The notes under the pieces are model-generated. The model made no database searches. It was not told the origin of the DNA and saw only the letters and a list, made by a program, of their open reading frames with translations. The translations under genes and the position numbers were made by a program. From Trichodelitschia bisporula (Eukaryota; Ascomycota; Dothideomycetes; Phaeotrichales; Phaeotrichaceae), in the NCBI GenBank assembly GCA_010356995.1, contig ML996688.1:1-64000 (forward strand): a stretch of 64,000 nt of DNA. The letters are read 5' to 3'. This document shows positions 33,088-45,018 of this stretch, piece by piece. The first letter of the stretch is position 1; each line of letters begins with the position of its first letter.

Positions 33088-34549
33088 TACCGGCGCCTTC
33101 TTATACTTGGAGATATGGCACACAATCAAGCTTTAAGCCTGCTGCAGGGTTTAGCCGCATGGCACGATACCCTCCCCCCGCCAACCCTGAAAAGGAATAA
33201 TGCCATCGTGCTGCCTGAAAGTGCTGCTGATGTCGGACCAAATTGTCTACTCTGATCATGGTCCTGAAGCGGCATTCCGACAGATGGCGCTACATTCCGT
33301 AATCAGCACCAAGTTCCATCACTTTCGAATGACAGTGTTTACGGTTTTAGCGCCCCTTGTCCCCGCCGCTATCGCGTCGTTCTCAGTTGAAGCCTGTGTT
33401 CCAAGTAGTTCGACGCCAGCCTTGTGCGTGGATAGATTTAGGCTGCTCTTTGTCATCGGGCTTGGCTCTAATCGAAAACAACGCCTTAGTTATCCCCGGG
33501 CCGTTCACTAAATCCGCGTGAAGCCCGCAGCTGTGGAGCCTGCATGAGAGCCCAAAGGTTATTTCCGTTAGTGACGGCATGGCCCGGCCCCACTATTGCT
33601 CCGACGACATCGCGACTTCGATATCCTTTCTCGTATGTCAATATCGAGTCCGCAAATTTATCGAGCTGTGTTTGAGCTGTACGTAACGCCACGAGGCAGA
33701 TACGGCATGATAACCCACTGTTTTCATCCGCAGGGCCGGATTATTGACAACGAGGTGGAGATGCACCGGAGTTAAGAATGCGGCATCTTAAAGCATCCGA
33801 ACCTTCCGACACGGGGTACCAAAAAAAAGCGCAGTTGAACCCCTAGTTCTAGATTGTGCATGAGAAGATAGATGAGATGCAGAGATGCGGTCCAGCGCCG
33901 GGATTAGGCACAAAGCTGAATGCTGGCCTATTCCCTCGTAATAAAGGCGCTTTCCTGCTCTCTGTACACCAGCCGCATTCCTCACATCTCAGCCTCTAGG
34001 TTTCATCACTCTTGCCACGCTAATGTCGACATACGAGGCCTCACGGTGCGCTGTTGGTGGGGCTCCAGCATCCAGCACCGAGTACGAAGTCCCTCGGGAG
34101 GCTGCACCATTTACCTTATGCCGGATCGCAAGGGGTGCTGATGATTCCTGCATTCCACGACGGCCTTCCTGGATGGTCCATGATAAAGTTATGGTCTACC
34201 AACATGGCAAGTCCGGGACTTCGCACCTCACTATGGGGTTGAATTGGTCGCGGAGATATGCATCACATCAACTCACACGATGCCACACAAGTTCCTCGCG
34301 TCTAGTAGTTAATTTTACCTTCCCCAATTACGGGGTAAAAGGGAATGACTTCGGAGATGTTGTGCAGAATCAAAGCTGTTCAGCTCAGCCTTGCCAAATT
34401 CATCATGCATATCGTTCCGCCTTGCCACTGCCTCATCGTCTTGTCCACCACCTGATGCTGCCTTCTAAAAAATCGTTTAATTTTGATCCCCCGCCCCACC
34501 AGGGTAATCTCCCCGTCCCAGCTCACAGGGGCAACTAATCCACGAGGGC
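33088..34549. other. Gene-poor stretch of about 1.5 kb
   Basis: AT-richer than its neighbours in places. It contains an exact ctagttctag at 33843-33852. An ATG-initiated frame at 34023-34538 has poor codon bias and no recognisable motif, so I do not call it. Confidence 0.5.
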
Positions 34550-34555
34550 AAAAAA
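34550..34555 (-). terminator. RNA polymerase III terminator of tRNA-Asp
   Basis: Six A residues on the plus strand (T6 on the tRNA strand), three bases past the tRNA 3' end, the usual Pol III stop signal. Confidence 0.8.
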
Positions 34556-34558
34556 CAA

Positions 34559-34630
34559 CTCTCCCGCCGGGAATCGAACCCGGGCCGTCCGCGTGACAAG
34601 CGGAAATCATGACCACTAGACTACGGAAGA
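34559..34630 (-). tRNA. tRNA-Asp (anticodon GTC)
   Basis: 72 nt, no intron. The acceptor stem pairs tcttccg with cgggaga (one G-T pair) with discriminator G. The anticodon arm is tccgc-ttgtcac-gcgga, giving GTC. The T arm contains ggttcgattcc, the canonical B box, and the A box is tagtctagtggtc. A T6 tract follows. All four arms fold without mismatches in the parts I checked. Confidence 0.97.
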
Positions 34631-35241
34631 TGGGCGAGCTGTGCTCGTCGTAGTGCGGTGAGAAAAATTCCGGGCCAAAACATTATATCCTCGCAAAACA
34701 TAAATGATAAGGTTGCAGATGAGCAACGCGTTGCTGACCGGGGCCCAAACCATTCGTCTGGATTTGAGTCGACGTCAGATACGAGTGCAGTGGGTTTTTG
34801 GAGTATAGAGCGCCAGAGTTCGGAGGCAAAGGTAATCAGATGCTGACGAAGCGGCGATTATCACAAGGATTCATTCCAACCGGTTTCCATGCCCTCAAAA
34901 TCCTGCGCCCAAATCAAGCTGCGCAGTAAAGTCATATCCTAAGATCAACCGTTAGGCAACGACATACGTGAAGCCATAATCACCCCGGGTCCATTCGCCA
35001 ACCTCCCGTCTCACACACACCGTCAGCAAACTCACGAAGCACCCCAAGCATGGAAATGCAGATCAAATTCGTCGCTTCAGCGCATCAATCTAGAAACCAT
35101 CCATCCCGACACCTCACTCCGGGACCATTTTGAATCATCCTGCCTATCAAATCTGCATGTGCTCCTCTCATCAGATCGTGCCAGCCAGAATACCCCCTCC
35201 GAACCCCGCTCAAAAGCCAACCATCCCAAACAACGCATCCC
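34631..35241. other. Intergenic stretch
   Basis: Between the tRNA and the epsin 3' end. No gene supported. Confidence 0.5.
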
Positions 35242-37073
35242 TCACCCGAGCAAATCCTCCAGCCCACCACCAACCTTCGGCTTGGCCGCTCCAGTGGCTG
35301 AACTGCTTCCGCCCGCCCCCGACCCCGCAGCAGGCACGCCCCAAATCCCGGCACTAGCCTTCTGCCTTGCCATATCCGCCATGGTAACCTTCTGCGCCTG
35401 CGTCTGGGTGGGCTTCTTAGACGACACGCCAGAAAGCAATCCCGCAAACGCATCCCCCGACGAGGAACTCTTCGTACCTGTCGTAGAAGTCGGCTTGCCC
35501 AGCGAGGCCAGAGTAGTCGGCGTGCTAGACGTGACCGAGGCAGTGCGAGTGGGTTGCGCTGCCACCGATGTGTAGTAGTTCGGTTGCGTCTGTGGCGCCG
35601 CAATGGGTTTTTGGCCCAAGCCGGTCGCACCAGTAGGAGGTTTGAACGCCGAACCGCCAGCGGGCGTAACCTGGAGCGGGGCGAACAGCGACGCAGCAGG
35701 TGCGGCTGCCGGTGGCGAGGAAATACTGGACCCCGCTTGCAGCGGAGGTGACACCGTGGCGAAGAGGTCAGTGAAGTTCTGCCCCTGGGTGCCGGAGACG
35801 GGTTTTGGAGCGGCGAAGAGCGTTGACGCGGTCGTAGTAGAGGTAGTCGCCGGCGGCGGAATGTGAAAGGCGGAGGCCGGCTTGAAGGCCGCGGCGGAGC
35901 TAGCAGCAGGCGCAGCAGGCGCAGGTGCCGCTACGAAATCGTCAAAGTCGTCGTCGTCGCCGGCATCCAGTGCGGCAAGCGGAGCCTTCGACGAAGATAC
36001 CGTTGGGGCGGGCGCCGGGTCGTCGAAGGAGAAGAGATCAACCTCCGGCTGCTTCGCCTTGGGCGGCTCCGGCTTCTTGGAGGCCATAGTGGCAGCCGAA
36101 CGGCGCGCTGACGGGGATGGTGGGGGGCTCTTCGCCTTGCTGCCCGCCGGGGAAGCGCCCTCATCGTATTCGTCATACTCCTCGAAGCGGTCGCGCCGGC
36201 CCGAGTCCTGGTAGTCACTTGAGCTGCTGCCGCCAAAGCCACCACCGTCGCCAAACACCCCTCCATTGTAGGCACCGTAGCCCGCTGATCCAGAGTCGTT
36301 GCCATATCCGCCGCCAAACCGGCTGCTACCCGCACTCATACCCGAGCCCAGGCCGGAACCGCCTTCGTACCCTTGGTACTTGTTCCGATTCCCACGGGCC
36401 TTCTTGCGCTCGGCGCGAATCCTCTCCACGTCTCCGAGAAGCTCAACGAGTTCTTTGGAGCGGTTGCGAACGTTGATGCCTTGGTCCTTGCCATTTTGAT
36501 CAATAAAGTGGAATTGCCGCAGCATCTTGAGGAGAGAGATGTGCGAGCGGGCATCGTCGATAACGCGCTCGGAGCCGTGCTTGACGAGGAATTCGAGAAG
36601 TTGGAGGGCCTAGCGGTCAGTTATGCAAGCCGATGGAGAAGGAGGTGTGTACCTTGTAGATCTGCCGCCACTCCTCCGCTGCCTTCTCAGTGAAGCGCTT
36701 GTAGATCATGGGCATAATCTCGCCGAGCAATTGACTGAACTGTAAGCAGTGTTTACTGGATGAACGAGAAGCCTACTAATTAAATGTCCCGTTGGCAATC
36801 TCCTGCATCGCCGTAGATGAAGCGCCCCATCTGCCGCCATTAGCATGGAACGGTTCGCCACTTGAGAGAGCACCTACGGCTCGTTGTTTGTCGCCTCGCG
36901 CACTTTGGCTTCCATCTCGGTGTAGTTCATGACGGCTAAGCGCATCAGCGTCGCCGTGCCGCTGAGGGGCGAAGGACAGTGGTGCACTTACCATTCTGAA
37001 CCTTGCGCACGCCGGCCTTGACGTCGTAGAGCGTCAGACCACTGATGGTAGTTTTCAAGCTATCGAAGTCCAT
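35242..37073 (-). CDS. ENTH-domain epsin-like clathrin adaptor (Ent3/Ent5 type)
   Basis: Five exons; introns at 36936-36991 (56 nt), 36831-36877 (47 nt), 36735-36776 (42 nt) and 36610-36652 (43 nt), all clustered in the 5' third; 547 residues. The ENTH domain occupies about residues 1-150: TLYDVKAGVRKVQN, NYTEMEAKVREATNNEPWG, STAMQEIANGTFNYQ, EIMPMIYKRFTEKAAEEWRQIYKALQLLEFLVKHGSERVIDDAR (in overlapping pieces). It binds phosphoinositides at endosome/TGN membranes. Downstream is a Gly/Ser-rich, then Pro/Ala/Ser/Thr-rich disordered tail with candidate clathrin or adaptor motifs DLFSFDD and, at the very C terminus, EDLLG. The 37-nt and 42-nt alternatives for intron 3 differ by an acceptor choice; I used the one that keeps phase. 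Confidence 0.92.
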
Positions 37074-37323
37074 GACTGCGGCTCCCTAGGGCGAGTAAAC
37101 AGCGTTGGAGAGCGTGATGAGCGGTTTGGAGTTGTTGGGCGGCCACGGAGTTGCACTTGTCGCTGCCAAGTCGCCGGTCCGACTGTGGCTTGATCTGTGG
37201 CTGGGCTTATGTGGCGGTTTCGGCTGCTCCTGGAAAGGCTGGAGAGGGTTGGCAAGGCTGGATAGTGTTTGTGCTCCACAAGTGCATATATCGCTCAAGT
37301 CCAACTCAGATATCGACGGCGAG

Positions 37324-38594
37324 CTACTGCACCAAAGCCTTGAACGCGTTCAGCAAGTCATCCCTAAGATCCTCCCAGTTCTCCACGCCCACGCTAACCC
37401 GCACAACCCGCTCGTCCACAGTCTGGTCCGACATCCTCCGCCATTCAACTAGGCTCTCCACGCCGCCCAAACTGGTTGCATGGTGGAAGAGCTTCAGCTT
37501 GCTGGGCAACCGTCTGGCAATCTCTGGTGTCTTCGCCCAAAGCGAAAACACCGGCCCATAGCCGCCCGGCATCTGCTTCTTTATCCAGTGGATGTCCTCC
37601 TTTTGCAGACTGGCATGCTGCACCTTTTCCACAGACGCCCGCACTACCTCGCCATCTCCGCTCTGATTACCGGTCATTAGCTCGTCTAACCACGCCACGA
37701 GCTTCTCGGCATTTTGGCTCTGCCTCCCCACCCGCAACTCGAGCGTCCTCAGGCTCCGGGTGCCCAGCCAGGACTCCAGGTTGCCCATAGTCGCTCCCAG
37801 GAACAGCCGCTCCGTAAACAGTCCTTTAAACCATTCATCGTTCTTCGTCGCCAGCACACCACACAGCATGTCGCTGTGCCCGCCAAAATATTTCGTCCCC
37901 GAGTGCATTACCACGTCTGCGCCGAGAGCGAAAGGATCCTGAAGTCCGGGTGGCCCAAAAGTCGCGTCAACCGTCAGCAAAGCTCCGCGCTTGCTCGCCA
38001 GCTCGCGGTATTTTGCTAGGTTTACCGCCTCACCTGTTGGGTTCAGCGGCGTCTCGACATGCACGATGTCCCCCTTTCCGAGCCCCGCGGCATCCCACTC
38101 CGCTTCGTTATCAAGGGTGACCTTCTTCAGGCCATACAGCCTGGTGAGTATACCAAGGATGCCGTGGCAGCCGTGGTAGCCCTCGCCAATGGCAATGACA
38201 TTCGGCCGGAAGTAAACCATCATAGCGTGGAAGGCCGCAAGCCCGGAGCCGTAGCTCAGAGCGCGTGCACCGAGCAGTGAGGAGAGAATGGCTTCGAAAC
38301 GATTAGTGTTCGGGGAGGCGAGGCGGGAGTAAATGAACGGGGCAGTCGAAATATCGAGCTGTAGGTCAGCATTGGCCGAAAAGCTGGAATCCAGGCAGCT
38401 GTACGTACATCTTCGTCCGCCACGGGAACCAGCTCATCCGGATCAGAAGGGTAGCGGTAGGTCGTCGAGACGTGCATCGGCGGCGCAACATCAGTGGTTA
38501 GGGCGAAGCGGTCGTCCACATGGACGGCCAGCGTCGCAGGCCGGAAGCTCAAGACTGGTTCGTGTGCCTCGATGGTTTCATTCGAAGAAGCCAT
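37324..38594 (-). CDS. Cystathionine gamma-synthase-like PLP enzyme (Cys/Met metabolism)
   Basis: Two exons, intron 38359-38408 (50 nt), 406 residues. Belongs to the Cys/Met-metabolism PLP-dependent family (fold type I). Visible landmarks: TTDVAPPMHVSTTYRYPS near the N terminus, SRLASPNTNRFE (the YSR-x-x-NPT site), the cofactor aspartate in TVDATFGPPGLQDP (Asp193), and the Schiff-base Lys218 in HSGTKYFGGHSD. Members include cystathionine gamma-synthase, beta- and gamma-lyases and O-acetylhomoserine sulfhydrylase, so the exact reaction is not fixed. ATG 38594 was chosen; ATGs at 38609 and 38690 are in frame. It precedes the epsin gene on the same strand, 250 bp away. Confidence 0.9.
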
Positions 38595-39572
38595 TGCGGA
38601 TATATTCATTGAATTTGATCTGGGCGGATCAAGGTTCGGGGGCTGGAGCAGATTGCGAGCAAAAAATCTCCCGGAAGATATGGAGGTCAATGAGCAGCCG
38701 GTCCAGCTTCCGAAGGTCCCGTTAAGTCTGCTGGTGCTAATCGATGTGACTCCGAAGTGGGTCTAGAGCGTCCTTAGTGGGTGATGTAACTGACAGGGCG
38801 TGATACCCCCGCGTTACAACGTCGGCGAGCTCGCCCTATCAGCAAGCGATTAAGGTTGAAAGACAGGAGAACGTCGTGCCTTGAGCGTCACTAGCGAACA
38901 GATGCTTCTACAAGCCGCCGCATTTTGTATATTTTTTGGTTGATATGGCCAGAACTCGGCAAGTGTGCCAAATACATAACTAATCATCAATATCGATCTT
39001 TGCCTACCATAGCAAAAGAGAAAACCTCTGAGAAATCACTCTCACATGCACCCCGCCAAAAGTTGCGACATCGGCTGCGCTTCTCGGGATCCCCTGCCCC
39101 ACACTGGCTAGCCGCTCTGAGATGGAGGGGCAGTGCGGGGCAGTTGAGGTCGCATGAGATTCTTCCTTCATCCCTGCGGGGCACAGCTCAGTGTCTATCG
39201 CCGTACGGAGTCAATTTATGGATGGAATAAGTTCCATGCCTGTGACTAGTGGAACCTCTCCGTCACTCCAATGCTCTGGGGTTCAGAATCAGACCAGGCT
39301 GTCAGCCTTGTAGGCTTGAAATTCGGCCATTGACGAAGCTTTGAGGTATTTGGCATGCACGTTGTTCATTTGAAGAATGGTTCAAGAAACCCAGTTCTGG
39401 CGCCCGCAATCAACCAAAAGTGCATATACTTTCGTTGAAAAGTTTGAGTCCAATGTAGCCAAAACAAATGCGCAAAGCATGAGACCAACGCATAACGCCA
39501 GAGATGGAGATGGTTTACAGCTGACATTCTACACGCAACATTCGTAGACAAATCATCCCAATTCTGTTCCCC
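38595..39572. other. Intergenic stretch of about 1 kb
   Basis: No gene supported. A near-copy of the tacggagta motif lies at 39204-39212. Confidence 0.5.
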
Positions 39573-40453
39573 TCAGTTGTCCTGAATCACCCCGCAGCCT
39601 TCAATGGTGGGCGGGTTGGTCTTGTTGTGCTTGGGTACGCCGCTGTCGCTACCGACAACCTCGATCGAGCGAACCACTTTGTACGAGTCGGCGTCACCGT
39701 CCGCAACTTGGCCGAATACAACGTGCTTGCCGTCTAGCCACGAGGTGATCACGGTGGTTATGAAGAACTGCGAGCCGTTGCTGCTGGTGTCAGCATTGGT
39801 TGCAGCGAAGTCATAGACGGGCGCCTACGTGTTGGGACCGGCATTGGCCATGGACAGGAGGAAAGGGCGGTCGTGCTTGAGCTTGAAGTTCTCATCGGGG
39901 AACCTGTCGCCATAGATCGACTTGCCGCCAGTGCCCTAGATGGTCAGCCATAGCAGGCACGCATCGATGGACTCACGTTGCCGCGGGTGAAGTCACCACC
40001 CTGGAGCATGAAGTTTGGGATCACGCGATGGAACTTCGACCCAATGTAGCCCTTGCCTTTTTCCGTCGCCTCACACAGCTCCTTGAAATTCTTCGCGGTC
40101 TTGGGCACGACGTCGTCGAACAGCGCAAAGTTGATGCGGCCCGTCTGCTCTGAAGAATGTTAGGAGTCGTAGGCTGGTGGACAGGTGGTGGGAGCTGTGA
40201 ACAGTAACGTCACCCACTCACCAACATCCTCTTTGGCCACCGCCGAAATATTGCCACGCTCGTCGACTTCGACTTCCGGACCCTTCCACTTCACATCAAA
40301 GTAGCACTTTATGGCCATGTTTGCCGACGAAGCGTGGAACGATCGAACCGGAAAGCGGGAGGCTCTTGAGCTGAATCGCGGGAGCAGAGCGGCGAAAGGT
40401 GGGGTCGCGATCGTATGGCGGGGTAGGGCCATGGTGCCAGGGCGAAGGAGCAT
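39573..40453 (-). CDS. Cyclophilin-type peptidyl-prolyl isomerase, probable dual-targeted form
   Basis: Four exons; introns 40150-40221 (72 nt), 39936-39976 (41 nt) and 39784-39828 (45 nt). From ATG 40453 the product is 240 residues; from the internal ATG at 40318 it is 195. The cyclophilin core is intact: [28 protein letters not shown] (read in parts), [37 protein letters not shown]. The 45 residues before MAIKCYF contain no Asp or Glu, several Arg and the motif RSFHASSA, a typical mitochondrial presequence. In Neurospora one cyclophilin gene makes both mitochondrial and cytosolic protein; the same arrangement is inferred here. An apparent stop after PNT disappears when the 45-nt intron is removed. 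Confidence 0.93.
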
Positions 40454-41157
40454 CTCGCCGGATTTTTGCTGCGGGCATAACGTTAGCGGCCGGGGCTAGG
40501 CTTACAGGCTATTGAGTACAAGAGGGGGGAATTCGCTCCAGCCGAATTTCAACGGCTGCCGGTACACAGCCAATAACGGCATGCTGCTGGAGGTCAGGTG
40601 GAAGTGGTGGAAGCGGGCATACCTGCAGGCTGAGGGAAGGAGATGGGGTGGAGTGCGGGGGACAGGGAGGCGGAAAGGCTGGCTCGTGGGCGAAAATGCG
40701 GAGCTGGTGAAGACGGGGGGGAGACGGACGTGCTCAAAAGCTACAAGTACAGAAATGAGCTTCTAGCGGGTCAATTGGGGCCTATTTGACTGCGGAAGCG
40801 TCGGAGCAGAAGTGCTGGTGAAGTTTTTCCGTCCTAGACGTAATGGCGAGTGATGGCTTGGCGGACACGTGATGATGAAGCTGTGGAGTATGCGCCGTGT
40901 GCGCCTCGTCGATTGTTCTGGCTGACAAGGTTGATTATTATTGTTGGCTCAGGTTTTATGCTACTTGAGGATGCTGTGGCGCAGAGTAGCCTTGACACGA
41001 GAGTCAGCCATGCAGTATGCGTTGGTGGTGGTGATGGCTGCCTAGTTCTAGTATGTACACAGTACAGTACTTCTACCCCGCCATGCATCGTTTGTAGCGT
41101 CGAACACAGTACCAATTTCCCACGACATCTATCGATCGACAGGTACTTGATTTCGCA
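40454..41157. other. Divergent intergenic stretch
   Basis: Promoter region for the cyclophilin and the UCH genes. Exact ctagttctag at 41042-41051 and an acacgtgat E-box-like site near 40865. Confidence 0.5.
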
Positions 41158-41940
41158 ATGCCAACGCGGCCCGAGAAGTGGTTTGTTCCGCTGGAATCGA
41201 ATCCCCATGTCTTCACGGAGCTGGCCTACAAGCTGGGAGCGAGATCAGTCGCATTCCACGATGTCTACTCCATCGATGAACCTGAGTTGCTCCAGTTCCT
41301 CCCCAAACCCGTCCTGGCGTTTGTCATGATCATGCCGTTCAAGACTCCGGCATATCAGCAAGGCAAAGTCCAGGAAGAGAGCGAGCGAGCGGCGAACGGA
41401 GTGAGCGAGGAAGAACAGGCCGCGGTGAAAGATGTGCTCTGGTTTAAGCAAACCATCCGTAACGCCTGTGGCTTTTACGCCCTTCTTCACTCGGTCGTCA
41501 ATGCCAGGCAGAGCATTCATTTTGGTAGGAGGCCTTCTGCTTGCGGCCACTAATTAACGCAATCAGAACGCGACTCGGTCTTTGACAAGTTGCTTGCCTC
41601 CACTCAGATGGTACCCAAGGATGAATACCCGAGGCTCCTTGAAGAGAGCGATGAGCTCGAAAATGCATATAAGTCGGTGGCATGTACCGGCGACACGGTC
41701 GCGCCCAACGCCGAAGACGAAGTGGACTTCTATTACACTGCCTTTGTCAACTGCGGAGGCAATCTGGTTGAGCTGGATGGCGACCGGGGCAGTGGTCCGG
41801 TACTCAGAGCAAAGTTGGCACCCGAGGACCACATGCTGTCCGACTCCGTCCTCGACGTCATCAGAGCGACGCTTCGCGTAGAGAAAGAGGGCGCGAGTGC
41901 TGGCCTAATGGCACTGTGTGTGGAGGAGGCACTGTATTGA
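41158..41940 (+). CDS. Ubiquitin C-terminal hydrolase (UCH, peptidase C12), catalytic His replaced
   Basis: Two exons, intron 41525-41566 (42 nt), 246 residues, the size of yeast Yuh1 and human UCHL3. The fold signature is clear: WFVPLESNPHVFTELAYKLG, the oxyanion Gln and nucleophile Cys in FKQTIRNACGFYALLHSV, and the Asp strand in NLVELDG. In active UCH enzymes the strand two before this Asp carries the catalytic His (pattern D-x-H-F/Y). Here the same place reads VDFYYTAFVNCGGNLVELDG, with Tyr where the His should be, and no other His lies near. The codons (ttc tat tac) are unambiguous. The protein is therefore likely to bind ubiquitin or NEDD8-like tails but to be poorly active or inactive. 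Confidence 0.9.
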
Positions 41941-42577
41941 CCTCTGGTCTCATCGTACGTATGTAGGCGCGCAAGGAGTCCTCCTTTCTGTGAATTTCTC
42001 CGAAGAGCAGAAGAGCAGGAACTATGTTGGTCCATTGATTTTGCAACGGCTCGTCAGACGAGCACTCGATGTTCCAGCCTATGACTCCAGCCGACGCAAG
42101 ACGCGCCAGAGGAAGCCACACTCGAGGGACTCGAGAGCTTAGGGAAGAAGCGGCCAGTCAGAAGGTTGCTGTTGGGAGGATACATGAAAAAGGAGCTAGA
42201 GTATGAGTTGAGATGCTTCAAGCTTTCGAGGAATCGCTTGAGTTGGCTGAGTGAGAGAAAATGGGCTTCATTGACAGCTACAGTCGATTTGCAATCGCCT
42301 TGAGGCTTGTGCTGAAAACACGAAAGTCTACAAAGGAGCGACGAAAAGACCAGGCGAAAAAAGTTGATATGAGTGGTTTAGATCACGTGATACCTGCTGT
42401 AAACGAATATGGTTAGGCGCCTTGGCATCATCCGAAGTTCATGTACCAACCTCACCTCGCGCGTCGTAACAACGCTGCCTAACCGCATCTTCCTGTTGTA
42501 ACCATCGTTGCGGTATGTACGAAGCTGTCCGGGTATCCATTGCGCGCCGCTGTGAACTTACTGACACGGACAGCATC
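41941..42577. other. Intergenic stretch
   Basis: A palindromic E-box-like site atcacgtgat lies at 42382-42391, about 190 bp upstream of the next gene's ATG. Confidence 0.5.
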
Positions 42578-43851
42578 ATGGGCAAGAAGAAGAGAAAGTT
42601 TCCGTCCCTGGAGGAGATTCTCCAACGGCCGTGGTGTTATTACTGCGAGCGCGACTTCGGCGATCTCAAGATCCTCATCTCGCATCAGAAGGCGAAGCAT
42701 TTCAAGTGTGAGCGATGTAACCGTCGACTCAACACGGCGGGTGGTAAGTTGATATCCATCTCCTTCCTGTCCAGGCTGACCCCCCAGGTCTCTCCGTCCA
42801 TATGAACCAGGTGCACAAGGAGCAGCTTAACTCGGTCGAAAATGCACTCGCGAACCGCCAGGGCCTCGAGGTCGAGATTTTCGGCATGGAGGGCATACCT
42901 GATGAGGTCAAAGCCCAGCACGACGCGCGCATCACACAGCAATACTGGGAGGAACAGGCCGCTCGGCGCGCCACGACGGGCAATCCCACTCCCGGTGGCG
43001 CCTCCGGCCACACGATAAAGCGCAAGAAGGCGAAGATTGAGAGCAAGGAGGAGATCGAAAAGCGACTGGAAACATATCTGCGGCAGGTAGAACAAGGGAT
43101 TCCCATGTCGGAGATCATGGAGGGTATCGAGACGGCCCCCGAGACCGTGGTACGCTCTCCTCAACTTAAGCACCAGCATCAACTAACATCGCAGCCAACC
43201 CCCGTTGCGCAGCAGCCCTTCCAAGCACCGCAGACGTCGCCCCCGCCGTTTGCGAACCATCCCTTCCAGGCACCTTTCGCCCCGCCGTTCGCCCAACAGC
43301 AAGCTCCCTTCCAACCGCCTTTCCCGGTTCCCGTCCAGCCGTTCTCTGGACCTCCGATGGCCGGTGCGCCGTTTCCGCCGGTTCCGGGCTTCAGCCCTCC
43401 CGGAGGCCAGCCTTTCCCTCCGCCGTTCCACACTCCCACGCCGCCGTTCGCTCAGGGTGCGCCCCCGCCACCGCGTCAAGGTAGCGGCTCCGCGCCGGCA
43501 CTGCCGCAGCGCCCGCAGTTTAGCGCCCCTCCTGTCAATGCCGCGCAGTTCCAGCAGATGCACCAGGGCGCGGCTCCGAGTCACACCGTCACACAGGGCG
43601 CTGTCGACGAGCTCATTTCGTCAGCGCGCCAGTCAGCACAGGCCGAAGAGGCGACGCAGACTGCAAGCAAGCCGAAGAAGGAGAAGAACACGCGCATGGT
43701 GTACGCAGACAACGAGATCTCGCCCGAGGAGAAGATGGCACAGCTGCCCAAGTACCAATTCACGCGTGGGGCGAGAGAGCAACAGGGAAGTGTGCTACGC
43801 AGCGCCACTGGTACGGTAGGAGCTGGTGCGACGGGAGTGGTCCGGGAGTGA
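42578..43851 (+). CDS. C2H2 zinc finger protein of the BuGZ/ZNF207 type
   Basis: ATG at 42578 gives the conserved start GKKKRKFPSLEEILQRPWCY. Two N-terminal C2H2 fingers: CYYCERDFGDLKILISHQKAKH and, joined across the 44-nt intron 42744-42787, CERCNRRLNTAGGLSVHMNQVH. A helical segment follows, then a long Pro/Gln/Phe-rich disordered region and a conserved C-terminal stretch (NTRMVYADNEISPEEKMAQLPKYQF). This layout is that of ZNF207/BuGZ, a spindle- and splicing-linked protein whose low-complexity tail phase-separates (animal work). A second GT...AG stretch, 43150-43194 (45 nt, with a ctaac branch site), is stop-free and in frame; if spliced, the product is 394 rather than 409 residues. Confidence 0.88.
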
Positions 43852-45018
43852 TGTTCGCGATGGCATGAAACGTGTGGTCCGGAGTTGAGGCGCTTCTAGG
43901 GCATGTACGCTGGATCTGGCCATTGGTAGCAAGTATAAGTTGATTGCAGCGTGCATTATTTTGCTTTGCGTGATTATGTGGCGATCGCCAGCGACATCGG
44001 GCCCTTGTCTGGCCATCACTTATTCCAACCTCAAAAAGTGTCGGAGGGCAAGGGTCGTGAGCACGTCACGCCGTCGCGCATAGAGTCCCTAGCAGCAACC
44101 CCAAGGGTCTAGCTTCGCCGCTATCAGACGTACCCCGCAACAGCTGCATGTCGCATGGGTTTGCAGGTGACAGAGATGCGGATGATAGGTTGACTGGGAA
44201 CGTGAGTGGGGAGAGTCGAACTGGCAGCCTCACCTCCGATTCTTACGTTGCCGCTTGTTTGAGGTCCAACGAACGGGAGGACAAAGATGTTGCATCACAA
44301 ACGACGAACTCGGCTCCTTGACGTACGGTAGAGGGGGGGCGACAGTGAAGATGGCGAAGCCGTGCCGTCTGTGTGATAAATTGTGTTGATCCGGCTACCG
44401 AGCGACGTGCCGGCGCCGAGACGGCGATATGCACGCTGATAGGACGATGGTTACGTTGCCCCACAGCGGGAGGGGCTCACCTGTTTTTCTTGTTTTTGAG
44501 GTACGATGCACGGCCTGTGGGACGGGCAAATGCAGAGATTCTGCACAACGTTGGACGCGAGGAAGAACGTGCGGAGGACTTCTGGTCGAGTAATTGTATC
44601 ACTATGGTGTCTCAAGTATCCTTTCCTCCCCAACAATCCGCATTGCTTCTTCTCCCCTCCCACTATCTCGACCGCGTTATCGGATGTCAACTTGGCCCCG
44701 CCGGCGTCGGCAAAGAAGCAGGCGGCAGGTGGTGAGACTACAGCGAAGACAGTTTAGCGTCATCCAGACTCTCGGGAGCTTGCACTTCAGCAGGTGCGGA
44801 GAGAACAGTACGGTTGAGGCAAGAGCGGAGGAGCAAGGCCAAGCATCCAATAGCCAGCCTATCGCGTCTGAACTTTGAGGGGGAGGGAACCCCACCACCT
44901 CCCGTCTCATCGGCCCTTTATAACCATCTCGAGCCACTTCCACCCCTCACCTCCTCCTCCCTCTCCCATCGTGACTTTTTTTTTCTGCTTTTGGTACAAC
45001 AATTGCAGTTTGCCCGTC
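43852..45018. other. Intergenic stretch of about 1.2 kb
   Basis: No gene supported. The right end is pyrimidine-rich leader (cctcacctcctcctccctct then a T9 run) before the transporter's ATG. Confidence 0.5.

Noticed and set aside
34023-34538. Plus-strand ATG frame of 171 codons upstream of the tRNA
   Set aside because: Mixed third positions and no recognisable motif; not distinguishable from chance.
39784-39828. Apparent premature stop inside the cyclophilin
   Set aside because: A 45-nt GT...AG intron with a ctgac branch site removes it and restores NTSNGSQFF.
44215-44290. tRNA-like stretch with a gagtcgaac T-arm word on the minus strand
   Set aside because: The T stem and acceptor stem do not pair and no good D arm is present.
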